Shown in pieces: positions 39,664 to 48,800 of a stretch of DNA of 64,000 nucleotides. The DNA is from JAABUE01 sp037440925 (GTDB taxonomy: Bacteria > Chloroflexota > Anaerolineae > Anaerolineales > Villigracilaceae), in contig JBBITF010000007.1 of NCBI GenBank assembly GCA_037440925.1, forward strand, positions 12,874 through 76,873, in the 5' to 3' direction. The position numbers and the translations under genes were made by a program. The notes beneath the pieces are model-generated. The model saw only the letters and a list, made by a program, of their open reading frames with translations, did not search any database and was not told the DNA's origin. Positions within the stretch are counted from its first letter, which is position 1. Every line of letters starts with the position of its first letter.

Positions 39664-40848
39664 GTGAATGAATATCAACGTCTTGCTCTGCTGGCGCAAC
39701 AAATGTCGCTGGAGCCTGCTGAAGAAGTCCGCCCCAGCGATCATGCTCCCACAAGCGCTTATGACGAAGGCGGTAAGCAAGCAGGGACTTCGGCTTGCGC
39801 CCAGGATATTTATGTCCATCCAGCGCAATTGCCGAACGGTCAGACCATCAAACTGCTCAAGACCCTGCTGACCTCAGCCTGTGAACGCAATTGTTACTAT
39901 TGTCCTTTCCGCGCCGGGCGAGACTTCCGCCGCGCCACGTTCAAAGCGGAAGAGTTCGCGCGCGTTTTCATGGAGTTGAACCGCAAAGGCATTGCAGAAG
40001 GTACGTTTTTGAGCTCTGGGATTGCGGGCGGGGGAATCTTGACTCAGGACCGCCTGCTCGAATGCGCCGAAATGCTGCGCTTCAAGTACGGCTTCCGCGG
40101 TTATATCCATCTCAAACTCATGCCGGGCGCAGAAAAGGCACAAGTTGAACGCGCCATGCAACTGGCCGACCGCGTCTCCATCAACCTGGAAGCGCCAACT
40201 ACCGAACGCCTGGCGCGTTTGGCGCCACAAAAAATCTTTCTGGAAGAACTCTTCCGCCCTCTACAATGGGTGGAACAGATTCGCCAAAGCCAGCCCCCCT
40301 ACTTGGGCTGGAACGGACGCTGGCCTTCTACAACGACGCAATTTGTGGTTGGCGGTTCAGATGAAAGCGATTTGGAACTCCTGACAACCACCGCCTGGCT
40401 GCATCGTAACGTGCGTCTCAAGCGCGCCTATTTTTCAGCCTTCAAGCCAGTGCCTGACACGCCGCTCGAAAACAAACCGGCCACCCATCCGCTGCGCGAG
40501 CATCGCTTGTATCAGGCTTCCTTCTTGTTGCGCGATTACGGCTTCGACCTCGAGGAATTGCCTTTTGCCAACGACGGCAACCTGCCGTTATCCGTGGATC
40601 CGAAACTGGCCTGGGCGCAAAACAATCTAGCCGAGAACCCGCTGGAGGTCAATTGCGCCGAGAAAGGTGACTTGCTGCGCGTGCCGGGCATCGGACACAA
40701 AGGCGCAGAGGCGATCCTGCGCGCACGCCGCCAAAAACGGCTGCGCGATTTATCTGCATTGAAGAAACTGGGCATCCTGACCGAGCGCGCTGCGCCTTAC
40801 TTGCTGCTAGATGGACGTCCTGCGCTTGTGCAAAGACGCCTTTTCTAA
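39664..40848 (+). CDS. Radical SAM protein, putative DNA repair/modification type
   Basis: 394 residues. The [4Fe-4S] cluster cysteines are C73, C77 and C80 in TSACERNCYYCPFR. Segments GTFLSSGIAGGG, GYIHLKLMPGAEKAQVERA and RVSINLEAPTTERLARLAPQK match the family annotated as putative DNA modification/repair radical SAM protein (TIGR03916), usually linked to a uracil-DNA-glycosylase-like partner. The C-terminus has a helix-hairpin-helix (LLRVPGIGHKGAEAILRARR), consistent with DNA binding. No partner gene is adjacent here; a family 4 uracil glycosylase lies 20 kb away. Starts with GTG 39664. Confidence 0.87.
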   Translation: MNEYQRLALLAQQMSLEPAEEVRPSDHAPTSAYDEGGKQAGTSACAQDIYVHPAQLPNGQTIKLLKTLLTSACERNCYYCPFRAGRDFRRATFKAEEFARVFMELNRKGIAEGTFLSSGIAGGGILTQDRLLECAEMLRFKYGFRGYIHLKLMPGAEKAQVERAMQLADRVSINLEAPTTERLARLAPQKIFLEELFRPLQWVEQIRQSQPPYLGWNGRWPSTTTQFVVGGSDESDLELLTTTAWLHRNVRLKRAYFSAFKPVPDTPLENKPATHPLREHRLYQASFLLRDYGFDLEELPFANDGNLPLSVDPKLAWAQNNLAENPLEVNCAEKGDLLRVPGIGHKGAEAILRARRQKRLRDLSALKKLGILTERAAPYLLLDGRPALVQRRLF

Positions 40849-40860
40849 CCCCCCAAGCAA

Positions 40861-40902
40861 ACTTCCCGAAGGCGTTTGGGCCTTCGGGAAGTTTCGTTTT
40901 TT
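40861..40902 (+). terminator. Terminator after the radical SAM gene
   Basis: ACTTCCCGAAGGC and GCCTTCGGGAAGT form a 13-bp stem, followed by TTCGTTTTTT. It lies 12 bases after the stop and could also serve the convergent gene at 40924. Confidence 0.9.
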
Positions 40903-40923
40903 CCAAGAAATCTCAGGGGGTTA

Positions 40924-41406
40924 CTAGCGCCGTCCGCCTCTGCCCCACATTCCGGCTCCGGGGACAAGCCCCGGCGCAGTCTGAGCGCCCGGCTGAACGG
41001 TGAACATCGGGCAAGTGCCATTGCCGTCAAAGCCTCTGCCCATGCCGCCGCGCCCAAAGCCATGTGATTTCATCCATTCGGCCTGCTCCTGCGAGATGAC
41101 CCCATCCGCTACGGCCGCTTCCAGCGCCTTGGTGCGAGCAGTCACCATCAATGCTGGAATTTCCTCAGCCGTAAACCCTTGGGAAAGCGCAATCTGATAG
41201 AACGTCTCGCCCGCAGTATGGCGAGCCTCAAAATCAGCCACGGGCAACCCAACGACTTCGGCCATGGCTTTTACCATGTATTCGTACAACAGGCCGCGGC
41301 CATAGCCAGAGACAGGCGGCTGCCCCTCTTGGGCGGCAACCACGCCGACGCCAAAAGCGCCCAGCGCCAATACGACCAATGTAACCGTGAGGATAATCTT
41401 TTTCAT
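40924..41406 (-). CDS. Secreted hypothetical protein
   Basis: 160 residues from ATG 41406. Signal peptide about 1-25 (LTVTLVVLALGAFGVGVVAA). The middle (VVGLPVADFEARHTAGETFY, ALMVTARTKALEAAVADGVI, SQEQAEWMKSHGF) contains helices in the manner of DUF2680/YckD-like secreted proteins, where two LxxAVxxGxIxxxxA repeats follow the signal. The end is Gly/Arg/Met-rich (GRGGMGRGFDGNGTCPM, GMWGRGGRR). The role is unknown. AAAGGAGTACC precedes the ATG. It ends towards the radical SAM gene. Confidence 0.75.
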   Translation of the reverse strand: MKKIILTVTLVVLALGAFGVGVVAAQEGQPPVSGYGRGLLYEYMVKAMAEVVGLPVADFEARHTAGETFYQIALSQGFTAEEIPALMVTARTKALEAAVADGVISQEQAEWMKSHGFGRGGMGRGFDGNGTCPMFTVQPGAQTAPGLVPGAGMWGRGGRR

Positions 41407-41507
41407 GCGGTACTCCTTTTCAAGGTATAGCGTTCCTTGTATTTCTACTTTCAGGATACCCTCGACATGTAAAGATTTGATAAAAAAAAGAAAAAGATTT
41501 CTCAAAT

Positions 41508-43547
41508 TTACTCTTCTCCCACCATCAACTTGAGCCTTTCCCACGGCTTCAAGTTTTCTTCCTCTGCCAGCAGCGCCTTCAACTCATACATCTCGTCGCG
41601 CAGGGCAGCCGCCTTCTCGAACTCCAGATTGCGAGCGGCTTCTTTCATTTGTTTTTCTACTTCAGCAATGATTTTCTGCAATTCGCCGCGCGGCATCCCG
41701 CTGCCTTTCACCTCATATTTTGCCTGGCGCTCGGCCACGGCGCGCGCTTCGAGCGAGAGGCCATCGGTCAAGTCACGGATGGCTTTATGGATGCTGACCG
41801 GAACAATGCCATGTTCCTCGTTGTACTTCATCTGCTTGGCGCGGCGGCGGTTCGTCTCCTCAATTGCATACTTCATCGAGTCGGTCATGCGGTCAGCATA
41901 CATAATGACGCGCCCGTTGGCATGACGCGCTGCGCGCCCGATGGTTTGAATCAGCGCCGTGCCAGAGCGCAAGAAACCCTCCTTGTCCGCGTCCAAAATA
42001 GCCACCAGCGACACTTCCGGCAGGTCGAGGCCCTCGCGCAGCAAATTGATACCCACAATGACATCGAACACCCCCAGGCGCAAATCGCGCAAGATGCCCA
42101 CGCGTTCGAGCGTTTCCACTTCCGAATGCAAGTAATGGACTTTAACCCCTAATTCCATCAGGTAATCGGACAAGTCTTCTGCCATCCGTTTGGTCAGCGT
42201 AGTGACCAAAACACGCTCGCCTCGCTCTACCCTCTGCCTGATCTCTGCAACCAAATCATCTACCTGCCCCTGGGTGGGACGCACCTCTACTTGAGGGTCT
42301 ACCAGCCCGGTCGGGCGGATGATTTGCTCAACCACCTGGTCGGCTTTTTCCATCTCGTAAGGCCCAGGCGTGGCGGAGGTATAGATGGTAAAGCCCATGA
42401 CCTTCTCGAACTCCTCGAACTTGAGGGGGCGGTTATCCAACGCAGAAGGCATACGGAAACCGTATTCGACCAGCGTCTCTTTGCGTGAACGATCGCCGTT
42501 ATACATACCGCGAATCTGCGGCATAGTCATGTGACTCTCATCAATGATCAACAGGTAATCGCTGGGCAAAAAATCAATCATCGTCCAGGGCGGCGTGCCG
42601 GCCGCGCGTCCGTCCAGGTGACGCGAATAATTCTCGATGCCAGAGCAATAACCCACTTCCTTGAGCATTTCCAGGTCATAGCGCGTGCGCTGCTCCAGGC
42701 GCTGCGCTTCGAGCAATTTGCCCTCCCGTTTGAAAAATGCCAGGCGCTCTTCCAGTTCCTCTTCAATATTGCGCAGCGCCTCTTTGAACCTCTCGGTTTC
42801 GGTCATGTAATGCTTGGCCGGGAAAATCGAGACCTGCTGTAACTCGGCCAGCACCTCACCGGTCAGCGGAACGAACTGCATGATACGCTCCACTTCATCG
42901 CCAAAGAAAGTGATGCGGTAGCCGCGCTTGTCTTCGTAAGCAGGGACGATTTCCAGCGTGTCGCCCCTCACACGAAACGCACCCGGCTTCAGGTCCAGAT
43001 CGTTGCGCACATACTGAGATTCGATCAATCTGCGAATGAGCGCATTACGGCGGTAAATTTCGCCCACTCGCAAAGTCACCGTTGCCTTGAGAAACTCATC
43101 GGGGCTGCCCAAACCATAGATGCACGAAACGGAAGCCACAATGATGACATCCTTGCGCGAAATGAGCGCAGTGGTCGCCGCCAACCGCAAGCGTTCGATC
43201 TCCTCGTTGATTTCGGTCTCTTTTTCGATGTACAAGTCATGGCGCGGCACATAAGCCTCTGGCTGGTAATAATCGTAATACGAGACGAAATACTCCACCG
43301 CATTCTCTGGAAAGAAATCCTTGAACTCGGCGTACAGTTGCGCCGCCAAAGTCTTATTATGCGCCATGACGAGGGCCGGTTTCTGCAACTGCTGGATGAC
43401 GGAAGCGATGGTGAAGGTCTTGCCGGTGCCGGTTGCGCCAAGCAGCACCTGGTGCCGAAATCCATTTTGTACGCCTTCGACCAGGCTGCGAATGGCTTCC
43501 GGCTGATCGCCGGTCGGTTGGAAGGGAGCATGGAGTTTGAATTCCAT
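41508..43547 (-). CDS. uvrB: UvrABC system protein B
   Basis: Helicase-like damage-verification subunit of nucleotide excision repair. 679 residues. Walker A is LGATGTGKTFT at about 36-46; the beta-hairpin region (SYYDYYQPEAYVPRHDLYIE) that clamps DNA is at about 88-108; the DESH box is LLIIDESHMTMPQIRGMYN; motif VI is IQTIGRAARH. The C-terminal UVR motif (EKQMKEAARNLEFEKAAALR) binds UvrC. No other uvr genes are adjacent. The ATG 43547 lacks a clear Shine-Dalgarno sequence. Confidence 0.97.
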   Translation of the reverse strand: MEFKLHAPFQPTGDQPEAIRSLVEGVQNGFRHQVLLGATGTGKTFTIASVIQQLQKPALVMAHNKTLAAQLYAEFKDFFPENAVEYFVSYYDYYQPEAYVPRHDLYIEKETEINEEIERLRLAATTALISRKDVIIVASVSCIYGLGSPDEFLKATVTLRVGEIYRRNALIRRLIESQYVRNDLDLKPGAFRVRGDTLEIVPAYEDKRGYRITFFGDEVERIMQFVPLTGEVLAELQQVSIFPAKHYMTETERFKEALRNIEEELEERLAFFKREGKLLEAQRLEQRTRYDLEMLKEVGYCSGIENYSRHLDGRAAGTPPWTMIDFLPSDYLLIIDESHMTMPQIRGMYNGDRSRKETLVEYGFRMPSALDNRPLKFEEFEKVMGFTIYTSATPGPYEMEKADQVVEQIIRPTGLVDPQVEVRPTQGQVDDLVAEIRQRVERGERVLVTTLTKRMAEDLSDYLMELGVKVHYLHSEVETLERVGILRDLRLGVFDVIVGINLLREGLDLPEVSLVAILDADKEGFLRSGTALIQTIGRAARHANGRVIMYADRMTDSMKYAIEETNRRRAKQMKYNEEHGIVPVSIHKAIRDLTDGLSLEARAVAERQAKYEVKGSGMPRGELQKIIAEVEKQMKEAARNLEFEKAAALRDEMYELKALLAEEENLKPWERLKLMVGEE

Positions 43548-43675
43548 AAGAAGTCTCTTTTCTAAACAGGAACAGCCGTTCTATTATAGTACAATTGGCG
43601 TAATTTCCTCGAGAAATATCACTCTGCGCCGTATCCGAACATCCAGTATAATAACCGCTGGAGGAACTCATCTTC

Positions 43676-44338
43676 ATGGAAATTACCTGGTATGGACATT
43701 CCTGCTTCCGTCTCACCGAGCGCGGTATGGCAACGGTGGTAACGGATCCTTTCGACGACAGCATCGGGTACGAACCGCTCAGGCTCAAAGCCGATATCGT
43801 CACCATTAGCCACGATGCAGCCGGTCACAACCACATCGAAGCCGTCAAAGGAACCTCGCATATCATCCGCGGGCCCGGCGAATATGAAATCGGCGGCGTC
43901 TTCATCACCGGAATCCAGACCGATGGACATGGCAAAAAAGTCAACGGTCAGCGTGGAGCGTCCATTGTCACGCGCAACACCCTGTACGTTTTCGATTACG
44001 ATGGTATCACCGTAGCCCACCTAGGCGACTTGAAACAAGTGCCTACTCAAACCGAAGTGGAAGCGCTCGGCGCCGTGAACGTAGCCCTGGTGCCGGTAGG
44101 CGGAGGAGGCGGCCTGAACGCAGCCAAAGCCGCCGAAGTGGTCAGTTTGCTGGAACCAAACATCGTCGTTCCCATGCATTACGCTACCCCGCCTGTCAAA
44201 CTCAAACTCGACTCTCTGGACAAATTCCTGAAGGAAATGGGCCTCAACACAGCCGAAAAAGCGCCATCCCTCAAAGTGACTCGCGCCAGCCTGCCCGAAG
44301 AAACGCGCGTCATCGCCTTAGATTATCAGCGCAGTTAG
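43676..44338 (+). CDS. Metallo-beta-lactamase-fold hydrolase (UlaG-like)
   Basis: 220 residues. It begins with the family start MEITWYGHSCFRLTERG. The expected second metal-binding motif HxHxDH is degenerate: the corresponding segment reads TISHDAAGHNHIEAV, with only part of the His/Asp set. Later it keeps GEYEIGGVFITGI, VAHLGDLKQ (Asp) and VVPMHYATPPVK (His). This fits the beta-lactamase superfamily_2-like proteins near UlaG, for which substrates are mostly unknown. GGAGG precedes the ATG. The following two genes are within 10 bases, so the three may be co-transcribed. Confidence 0.82.
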   Translation: MEITWYGHSCFRLTERGMATVVTDPFDDSIGYEPLRLKADIVTISHDAAGHNHIEAVKGTSHIIRGPGEYEIGGVFITGIQTDGHGKKVNGQRGASIVTRNTLYVFDYDGITVAHLGDLKQVPTQTEVEALGAVNVALVPVGGGGGLNAAKAAEVVSLLEPNIVVPMHYATPPVKLKLDSLDKFLKEMGLNTAEKAPSLKVTRASLPEETRVIALDYQRS

Positions 44339-44347
44339 GAGCAAACT

Positions 44348-44650
44348 GTGGCAGTCAAAATCCTCATGACCTGGGATATATCCCCCGACCGCGACCAAGA
44401 ATATTTCGAGTTCGTAGTAGGAGAGTTCGTGCCGGGCGTTCAGCGCCTGGGACTGCAACCTGTCGAAGCCTGGGCCACCATCTACGGCAAATATCCGCAG
44501 ATCCAGGTTGGGTTGCTGGCCGAAACCGCCCAAGGGGCTCGCCTCGCCATGAATTCGCGTGAATGGGTGCAATTGCAGCAGCAACTATTTGGCTACGTCA
44601 AAAACTTCTCTTTCAAGGTCGTCCCGGCGAGGTCAGGTTTCCAATTCTAG
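44348..44650 (+). CDS. Conserved hypothetical protein
   Basis: 100 residues starting with GTG 44348, 9 bases after the MBL-fold gene. The sequence ILMTWDISPDRDQEYFEFVV, GVQRLGLQPVEAWATIYGKY, PQIQVGLLAETAQGARLAMN suggests a small alpha/beta (dimeric ferredoxin-like) fold. I recognise no family. AGGAGCAAACT precedes the start. Confidence 0.7.
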   Translation: MAVKILMTWDISPDRDQEYFEFVVGEFVPGVQRLGLQPVEAWATIYGKYPQIQVGLLAETAQGARLAMNSREWVQLQQQLFGYVKNFSFKVVPARSGFQF

Positions 44651-44653
44651 CAC

Positions 44654-47185
44654 ATGGCTGTCCAAAAAGGCAGTAAACGTACCGTTCATTGGCCGCTGTA
44701 CTTCTCTGTCGTTTTCCTGGAAGCAGCGGCCGCTTTGGTTGCCCTGGCGCGCATCCCGGCCGAGGCGACACATCTCATCCTGGGTTTTTCAGCCGCGCGC
44801 TGGGCCCTCTTTGCGCCGCTCTTGATCACAATGGCCGGCTGCCTGGCGCTGGCGCAAGCCGCGTACCGTCGGCCGGCATTTGTCGCCCGCTGGCTAGAGC
44901 CAAACGCGCACCCCAGGGCTTTTGCCTCCCTGACAGCCGCCTCCGCGCTCCTGGCGGCGGGAACAGGCCTCGGGGCGTTTTGGTTGCGCTGGTACGATCC
45001 CGCCCGCTTGCTGCCCTTCTTCGAGCGCGCCTGGCCGTTGCTGGCCTTCTTCATCGTCTTCAGCGTCCAAACCGCACTGTGGCTGCTCATCCTGCGCTTT
45101 GGCATCCGAAAAGTGGACTTCAGCGCCCGCCGTCCTGCTCTGGCGGCGTTCCTGCTGCTCTTGCTGACCTTTGGATTCGCGGCCCTCACCCGCCTGGGCC
45201 TCACGCCAGACAAAGCCTATTGGGGCGAACCGGGCGTGCCGATTCAGACCTGGCAACTGGGGCTGACTTTGTTGGGCGGCGGACTTCTCCTGACTCTGCG
45301 CCTCGCTTCAGGACAGACCCTGAACCTGCTCCCGTTTTTCGAGCGCCGCCCGCGCCTGATGGATTTCCTGCTCCCCCTGCTCATCTGGGCGCTGGCGGTG
45401 GGACTGTGGTCGAGCGTCCCCAATGCCGTCCTGAAAAACAGTTTTTACTCACCGATTGACCCGCCTGCCAATACCCCCTTCCCCTACTCCGACGCCGGCT
45501 ATTACGACTACATGGCGCACAGCCTGTTGATTGGCACAGACTACGCGGGCGAAATTCCCACGCGCCCGCTCTACATTGTCTTCCTGGCATTCTTGCATCT
45601 GCTCTTTGGCGAACGCTACGACCTCATCATCCTGGGGCAAACGCTGGTTCTGGCATTCATTCCGGTACTCTTCTACGCGCTGGGCAAAGCCATCCACAGC
45701 CGAGCCGCCGGTCTGCTCATCGCCCTGCTGGCCATCTTCCGCGAATGGACGACGTTGCTGGTTTCTTCACAAACGCGTGTCTCGAATACCAAAACCCTGC
45801 TGGTAGACTTGCCCACCCTGCTGCTCATCCTGCTGGCCTGCCGGCTAACTTTTCGCTGGCTGGAACGAAAGCAGCGCCTAGACGCTCTCCTGGCCGGCGG
45901 CACGTTTGGCGCCTTGATTTTGCTGCGCACGCAATCTATGTTGATTTTGCCGTTTTTGCTTGCCCTTGCCTTGCTCAGCCTGTGGCCAGAAAAACGCAGT
46001 TCAACTAAAGGGACGCTGTGGTTCATACCGCTACTGGTCTTCCTGGCCGGTATGGCGTGCAGTGTCATGCCCTGGTTGACTCACAATTATTTGCACAGCG
46101 GGCATTTCAGTTTCGATACCTCCTTCGAGTATCAAGTCATCGCCAGTCAATACACCTACGATGGCCTGCTGAATTACAGCAATACCAATGTACAGGGCAA
46201 GAGCCTGATGGGCATCGTATGGTCGTTTTTCCTGCACGACCCTGCCTTCGTTATTGGCTTCATCCTCAATCACTTCCTGGCGACTGAAATCGGCGCACTG
46301 TTGGCGCTGCCGTTGATTGCGCCATTCGATGGTCTGCGCGCGCCTATCCACATCTATTGGACTTCCTTCGAGAGCATTTTGGGGTGGCAAAACATCCTGC
46401 TTCTCATCGGCTATTTGGTCGTCATTGCCATTGGCCTGGGCGCAGCCTGGAAGCGCTGGCGCTGGCTTGGATTGCTGCCGTTAGCCTTCAACATCGGATA
46501 CGCGCTGGCCAATGGCTTGGGACGCTTTTCTGGCTGGCGCTACGACCTGCCCGCCGACTGGACGGCTTATTTCTACTTTGGGATTGGAATAGCCGAAGTC
46601 ATGCTGTGGATCGCTCAGGTATTCGGCGCCCCTCCTTCCCCCTCTGCGCGGCCGCTTGCCGCCTATCCCGTCCATTTTGCCGTCTATGCCTCATCCATCC
46701 TGGGATTTGCGCTTCTTGGCGCCCTGCCCTGGCTGGTCAAAGCCATCACCACGCCGCGTTACCCCAACCTTACGCCATCCGCCATCCAGGAACAACTGGC
46801 AGGGCTGCCAGAAGTCCAGGCGCTAGGCATAACCGCAGAAGACATCCAAACGTTTGCAGAACAAGCCGAGAGCGTTGCGTTGATCGGACGTCCGCTATAC
46901 CCACGCGCCTTCCCGCGCGGCGCTGGTCTGTCTTCGTCCAATCCCTGGCAATCGTATACCATCCGCGATTACCCTCGTCTGGGTTTCCTGCTGTTGAATG
47001 AAAGCGTGCGAGAGGTAGTCTTACCCATCAAAACCACACGCGCCGCCAATATCCACGCCCTAGACGCCCTCATTCTAGGCTGCGAGCGCGGGAGGTATGT
47101 AGAGGCGCGTTTGGTGGCTTTTCCAAATAATGACCTGGCCTACCTCTCGGAGCGAGGCTTGCAAGGATGCTCTGAAAGTAGATAA
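44654..47185 (+). CDS. GT39-like membrane glycosyltransferase
   Basis: 843 residues, about 14 membrane helices. The overall build (many Leu-rich helices, first big extracellular loop with PYSDAGYYDYMAHSLLIGTD at about 272-291, and LLRTQSMLILPFLLALALLS) fits the ArnT/PMT-like superfamily (GT39/GT83-C), which uses lipid-linked sugars outside the membrane. The acidic residues of the SDAGYYD loop are candidate catalytic residues. A soluble end of about 130 residues follows the last helix (TPSAIQEQLAGLPEVQALGI). It starts 4 bases after the previous gene. The sugar and the acceptor are unknown. Confidence 0.78.
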   Translation: MAVQKGSKRTVHWPLYFSVVFLEAAAALVALARIPAEATHLILGFSAARWALFAPLLITMAGCLALAQAAYRRPAFVARWLEPNAHPRAFASLTAASALLAAGTGLGAFWLRWYDPARLLPFFERAWPLLAFFIVFSVQTALWLLILRFGIRKVDFSARRPALAAFLLLLLTFGFAALTRLGLTPDKAYWGEPGVPIQTWQLGLTLLGGGLLLTLRLASGQTLNLLPFFERRPRLMDFLLPLLIWALAVGLWSSVPNAVLKNSFYSPIDPPANTPFPYSDAGYYDYMAHSLLIGTDYAGEIPTRPLYIVFLAFLHLLFGERYDLIILGQTLVLAFIPVLFYALGKAIHSRAAGLLIALLAIFREWTTLLVSSQTRVSNTKTLLVDLPTLLLILLACRLTFRWLERKQRLDALLAGGTFGALILLRTQSMLILPFLLALALLSLWPEKRSSTKGTLWFIPLLVFLAGMACSVMPWLTHNYLHSGHFSFDTSFEYQVIASQYTYDGLLNYSNTNVQGKSLMGIVWSFFLHDPAFVIGFILNHFLATEIGALLALPLIAPFDGLRAPIHIYWTSFESILGWQNILLLIGYLVVIAIGLGAAWKRWRWLGLLPLAFNIGYALANGLGRFSGWRYDLPADWTAYFYFGIGIAEVMLWIAQVFGAPPSPSARPLAAYPVHFAVYASSILGFALLGALPWLVKAITTPRYPNLTPSAIQEQLAGLPEVQALGITAEDIQTFAEQAESVALIGRPLYPRAFPRGAGLSSSNPWQSYTIRDYPRLGFLLLNESVREVVLPIKTTRAANIHALDALILGCERGRYVEARLVAFPNNDLAYLSERGLQGCSESR

Positions 47186-47252
47186 AGAATGTACAGGTTT
47201 TACCATTTTTGAGGAGGGTATTCGGCTAAAAATCGTCCCATCGTTGAGAATG

Positions 47253-47312
47253 TTTGGAGTCCGAAGTCTCCAGACTTCGGCATACCGACAACTGGAGTTG
47301 TCGGACTCCAAA
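47253..47312. repeat. Composite double-hairpin element
   Basis: Outer arms TTTGGAGTCCGA and TCGGACTCCAAA pair perfectly (12 bp). Inside lie two smaller hairpins, CCGAAGTCT-CC-AGACTTCGG (47261-47280) and CCGACAACT-GG-AGTTGTCGG (47285-47304). The first is identical to 4347-4366. The design is symmetrical and could form a cross-like structure. Confidence 0.85.
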
Positions 47313-47445
47313 ATTGGTTGTGGCACAGCCGCGCTATGCGATAGCAATTGAGAGTCATTCACTTTACAATGTCTTGATATAACAGTATCCCTCTAACATT
47401 ACAGCGCAAGATTGGCAGGCGCTTCTGAGCGTCTCGCAAGCAAGG

Positions 47446-47469
47446 GGCTTGGATTTGACAATCCAAGCC
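47446..47469. repeat. Hairpin repeat with GGATTTGACAATCC core
   Basis: GGCTTGGATT-TGAC-AATCCAAGCC, 10-bp perfect stem; the loop differs by one base from the TGGC of the other copies. Upstream text (GAGCGTCTCGCAAGCAAGGGG) is related to 18184-18203. Confidence 0.75.
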
Positions 47470-47661
47470 AGCGCGGTGGCCGCTTCTGCGGCTTGACAAC
47501 CTTTTTGCTTGTGCAGATTGTCAAATCCGCACATGATTCCACAGCAAAGAAGGATGACAGTCGCCGTGCGCGGACGTTGCGCTGTAATACTAAAAGAGAG
47601 AAACCAAAGGGATCGAGAGGATACCGATTTTCCTTAGAGGCTGTCTGAAAACTTTTGGAAA

Positions 47662-47737
47662 AGACCCTAAATTCCTTTGGTTTCACATTGGTCGGCTAAA
47701 TGAGAATTCTGTTGCGAAATTCACCCCTGATTTGCAA
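47662..47737. repeat. Partial copy of the 97-bp element
   Basis: Starts AGACCCTAA and shares CCTTTGGTTTCA, GGTCGGCTA, GAGAATTCTGTTGCGAAATT and a GATTTGC/GGTTTGC segment with the reverse complement of 8293-8389. The far terminal repeat is missing. It ends about 55 bases before the E1alpha start. Confidence 0.65.
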
Positions 47738-47794
47738 CACAACGCCAGAAGAAAACTGGTGTTGTTTTTTGCATCGCATGTGGAGTCTTTTCAA

Positions 47795-48754
47795 ATGAAA
47801 AAAGAACAATATCTCGATTTTTACTACCAAATGGTTCTCATCCGCCGCGTGGAAGAGCGCGGCGCGGAACTGTACCAGGCCGGAAAAATTGGCGGCTTCA
47901 TGCACCTCTACATCGGTCAGGAAGCAGTTTCGACCGGGCTGATTGCGGCCCGCGAGCCGCGCGACCGCGTCATCACCGCTTACCGCGACCACGGCGTGGC
48001 GCTCAATTGCGGCATTTCGGCCAACGAAGTGATGGCAGAACTGCTCGGCAAAATTACCGGCATGTCGAAGGGCAAGGGCGGTTCGATGCACATGGCTTCG
48101 GTGGAGAAAAACATGTGGGGGGGCCATGCCATTGTCGGCGGGCATCTGCCCATCGCAGCCGGGCTGGCCCTCGGCGACCAATACGCCGGGAACGACAACG
48201 TGACGATTTGCATGTTCGGCGACGGCGCCACCAACATCGGTTATTTTCACGAGGCGCTCAACCTGGCAAAGACCTGGGGGTTGCGCGTGCTATGGGTCTG
48301 TGAAAACAATCAATATGGTATGGGCACTTCGGTGGAACGCGCTTCGGCAGTGGATGAAATCCGTCAAAAAGCCGAAGGGTACGGCATGAAAAACAGCGCC
48401 GTAGACGGCATGGATGTACTGAAGGTCTATGCTGCCGCGCAAGAAGCCATCCAATATGTGCGTCAGCATGGAGAACCCTACTTTTTGGAAGTCAACACCT
48501 ATCGCTTTCGCGGCCACTCCATGGGCGACCCAGAACGTTACCGCGCCCCAGAAGAAGTCAAAAAATGGCAGGAAAACGACCCGATTGGCATTTTCCGCGC
48601 CTACTTGCTGAAGAAAAAAGTCGCTACCGAAGCCGAATTGGACGCCCTGGATGACAAGGCCCAGGCAGTAACCAACAAAGCAGTAGAATTTGCTGAAGCC
48701 AGCCCTGAGCCGGGCATGGAAGAGTTGTTTAAGGATGTTTACGCGGCGGAGTGA
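47795..48754 (+). CDS. pdhA: 2-oxoacid dehydrogenase E1 component, alpha subunit
   Basis: Thiamine-diphosphate-binding alpha subunit of a pyruvate or acetoin (AcoA-like) dehydrogenase complex. 319 residues from ATG 47795. Landmarks: YYQMVLIRRVEERGAELYQA, GFMHLYIGQEAVSTGLIAAR, the TPP-binding motif CMFGDGATNIGYFHEALNLA ending in WVCENNQYGMGTS, and FRGHSMGDPERYR. First gene of E1alpha-E1beta-E2; the short form without an N-terminal extension fits two-subunit E1. Whether pyruvate, acetoin or a branched-chain 2-oxoacid is used cannot be decided from sequence alone. No E3 gene is present. Confidence 0.92.
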   Translation: MKKEQYLDFYYQMVLIRRVEERGAELYQAGKIGGFMHLYIGQEAVSTGLIAAREPRDRVITAYRDHGVALNCGISANEVMAELLGKITGMSKGKGGSMHMASVEKNMWGGHAIVGGHLPIAAGLALGDQYAGNDNVTICMFGDGATNIGYFHEALNLAKTWGLRVLWVCENNQYGMGTSVERASAVDEIRQKAEGYGMKNSAVDGMDVLKVYAAAQEAIQYVRQHGEPYFLEVNTYRFRGHSMGDPERYRAPEEVKKWQENDPIGIFRAYLLKKKVATEAELDALDDKAQAVTNKAVEFAEASPEPGMEELFKDVYAAE

Positions 48755-48800
48755 GTAGACAGGAAAATTACCTGTGTACTTGCTCCCTTACGAGGAAACT

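Larger units (their letters stand above)
47186..47794. other. Gene-free stretch upstream of the dehydrogenase operon
   Basis: About 600 bases without a gene. It holds the composite hairpin (47253-47312), a GGATTTGACAATCC hairpin (47446-47469) and a copy of the 97-bp element (47662-47737). No convincing promoter for the dehydrogenase operon was identified among these. Confidence 0.55.
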
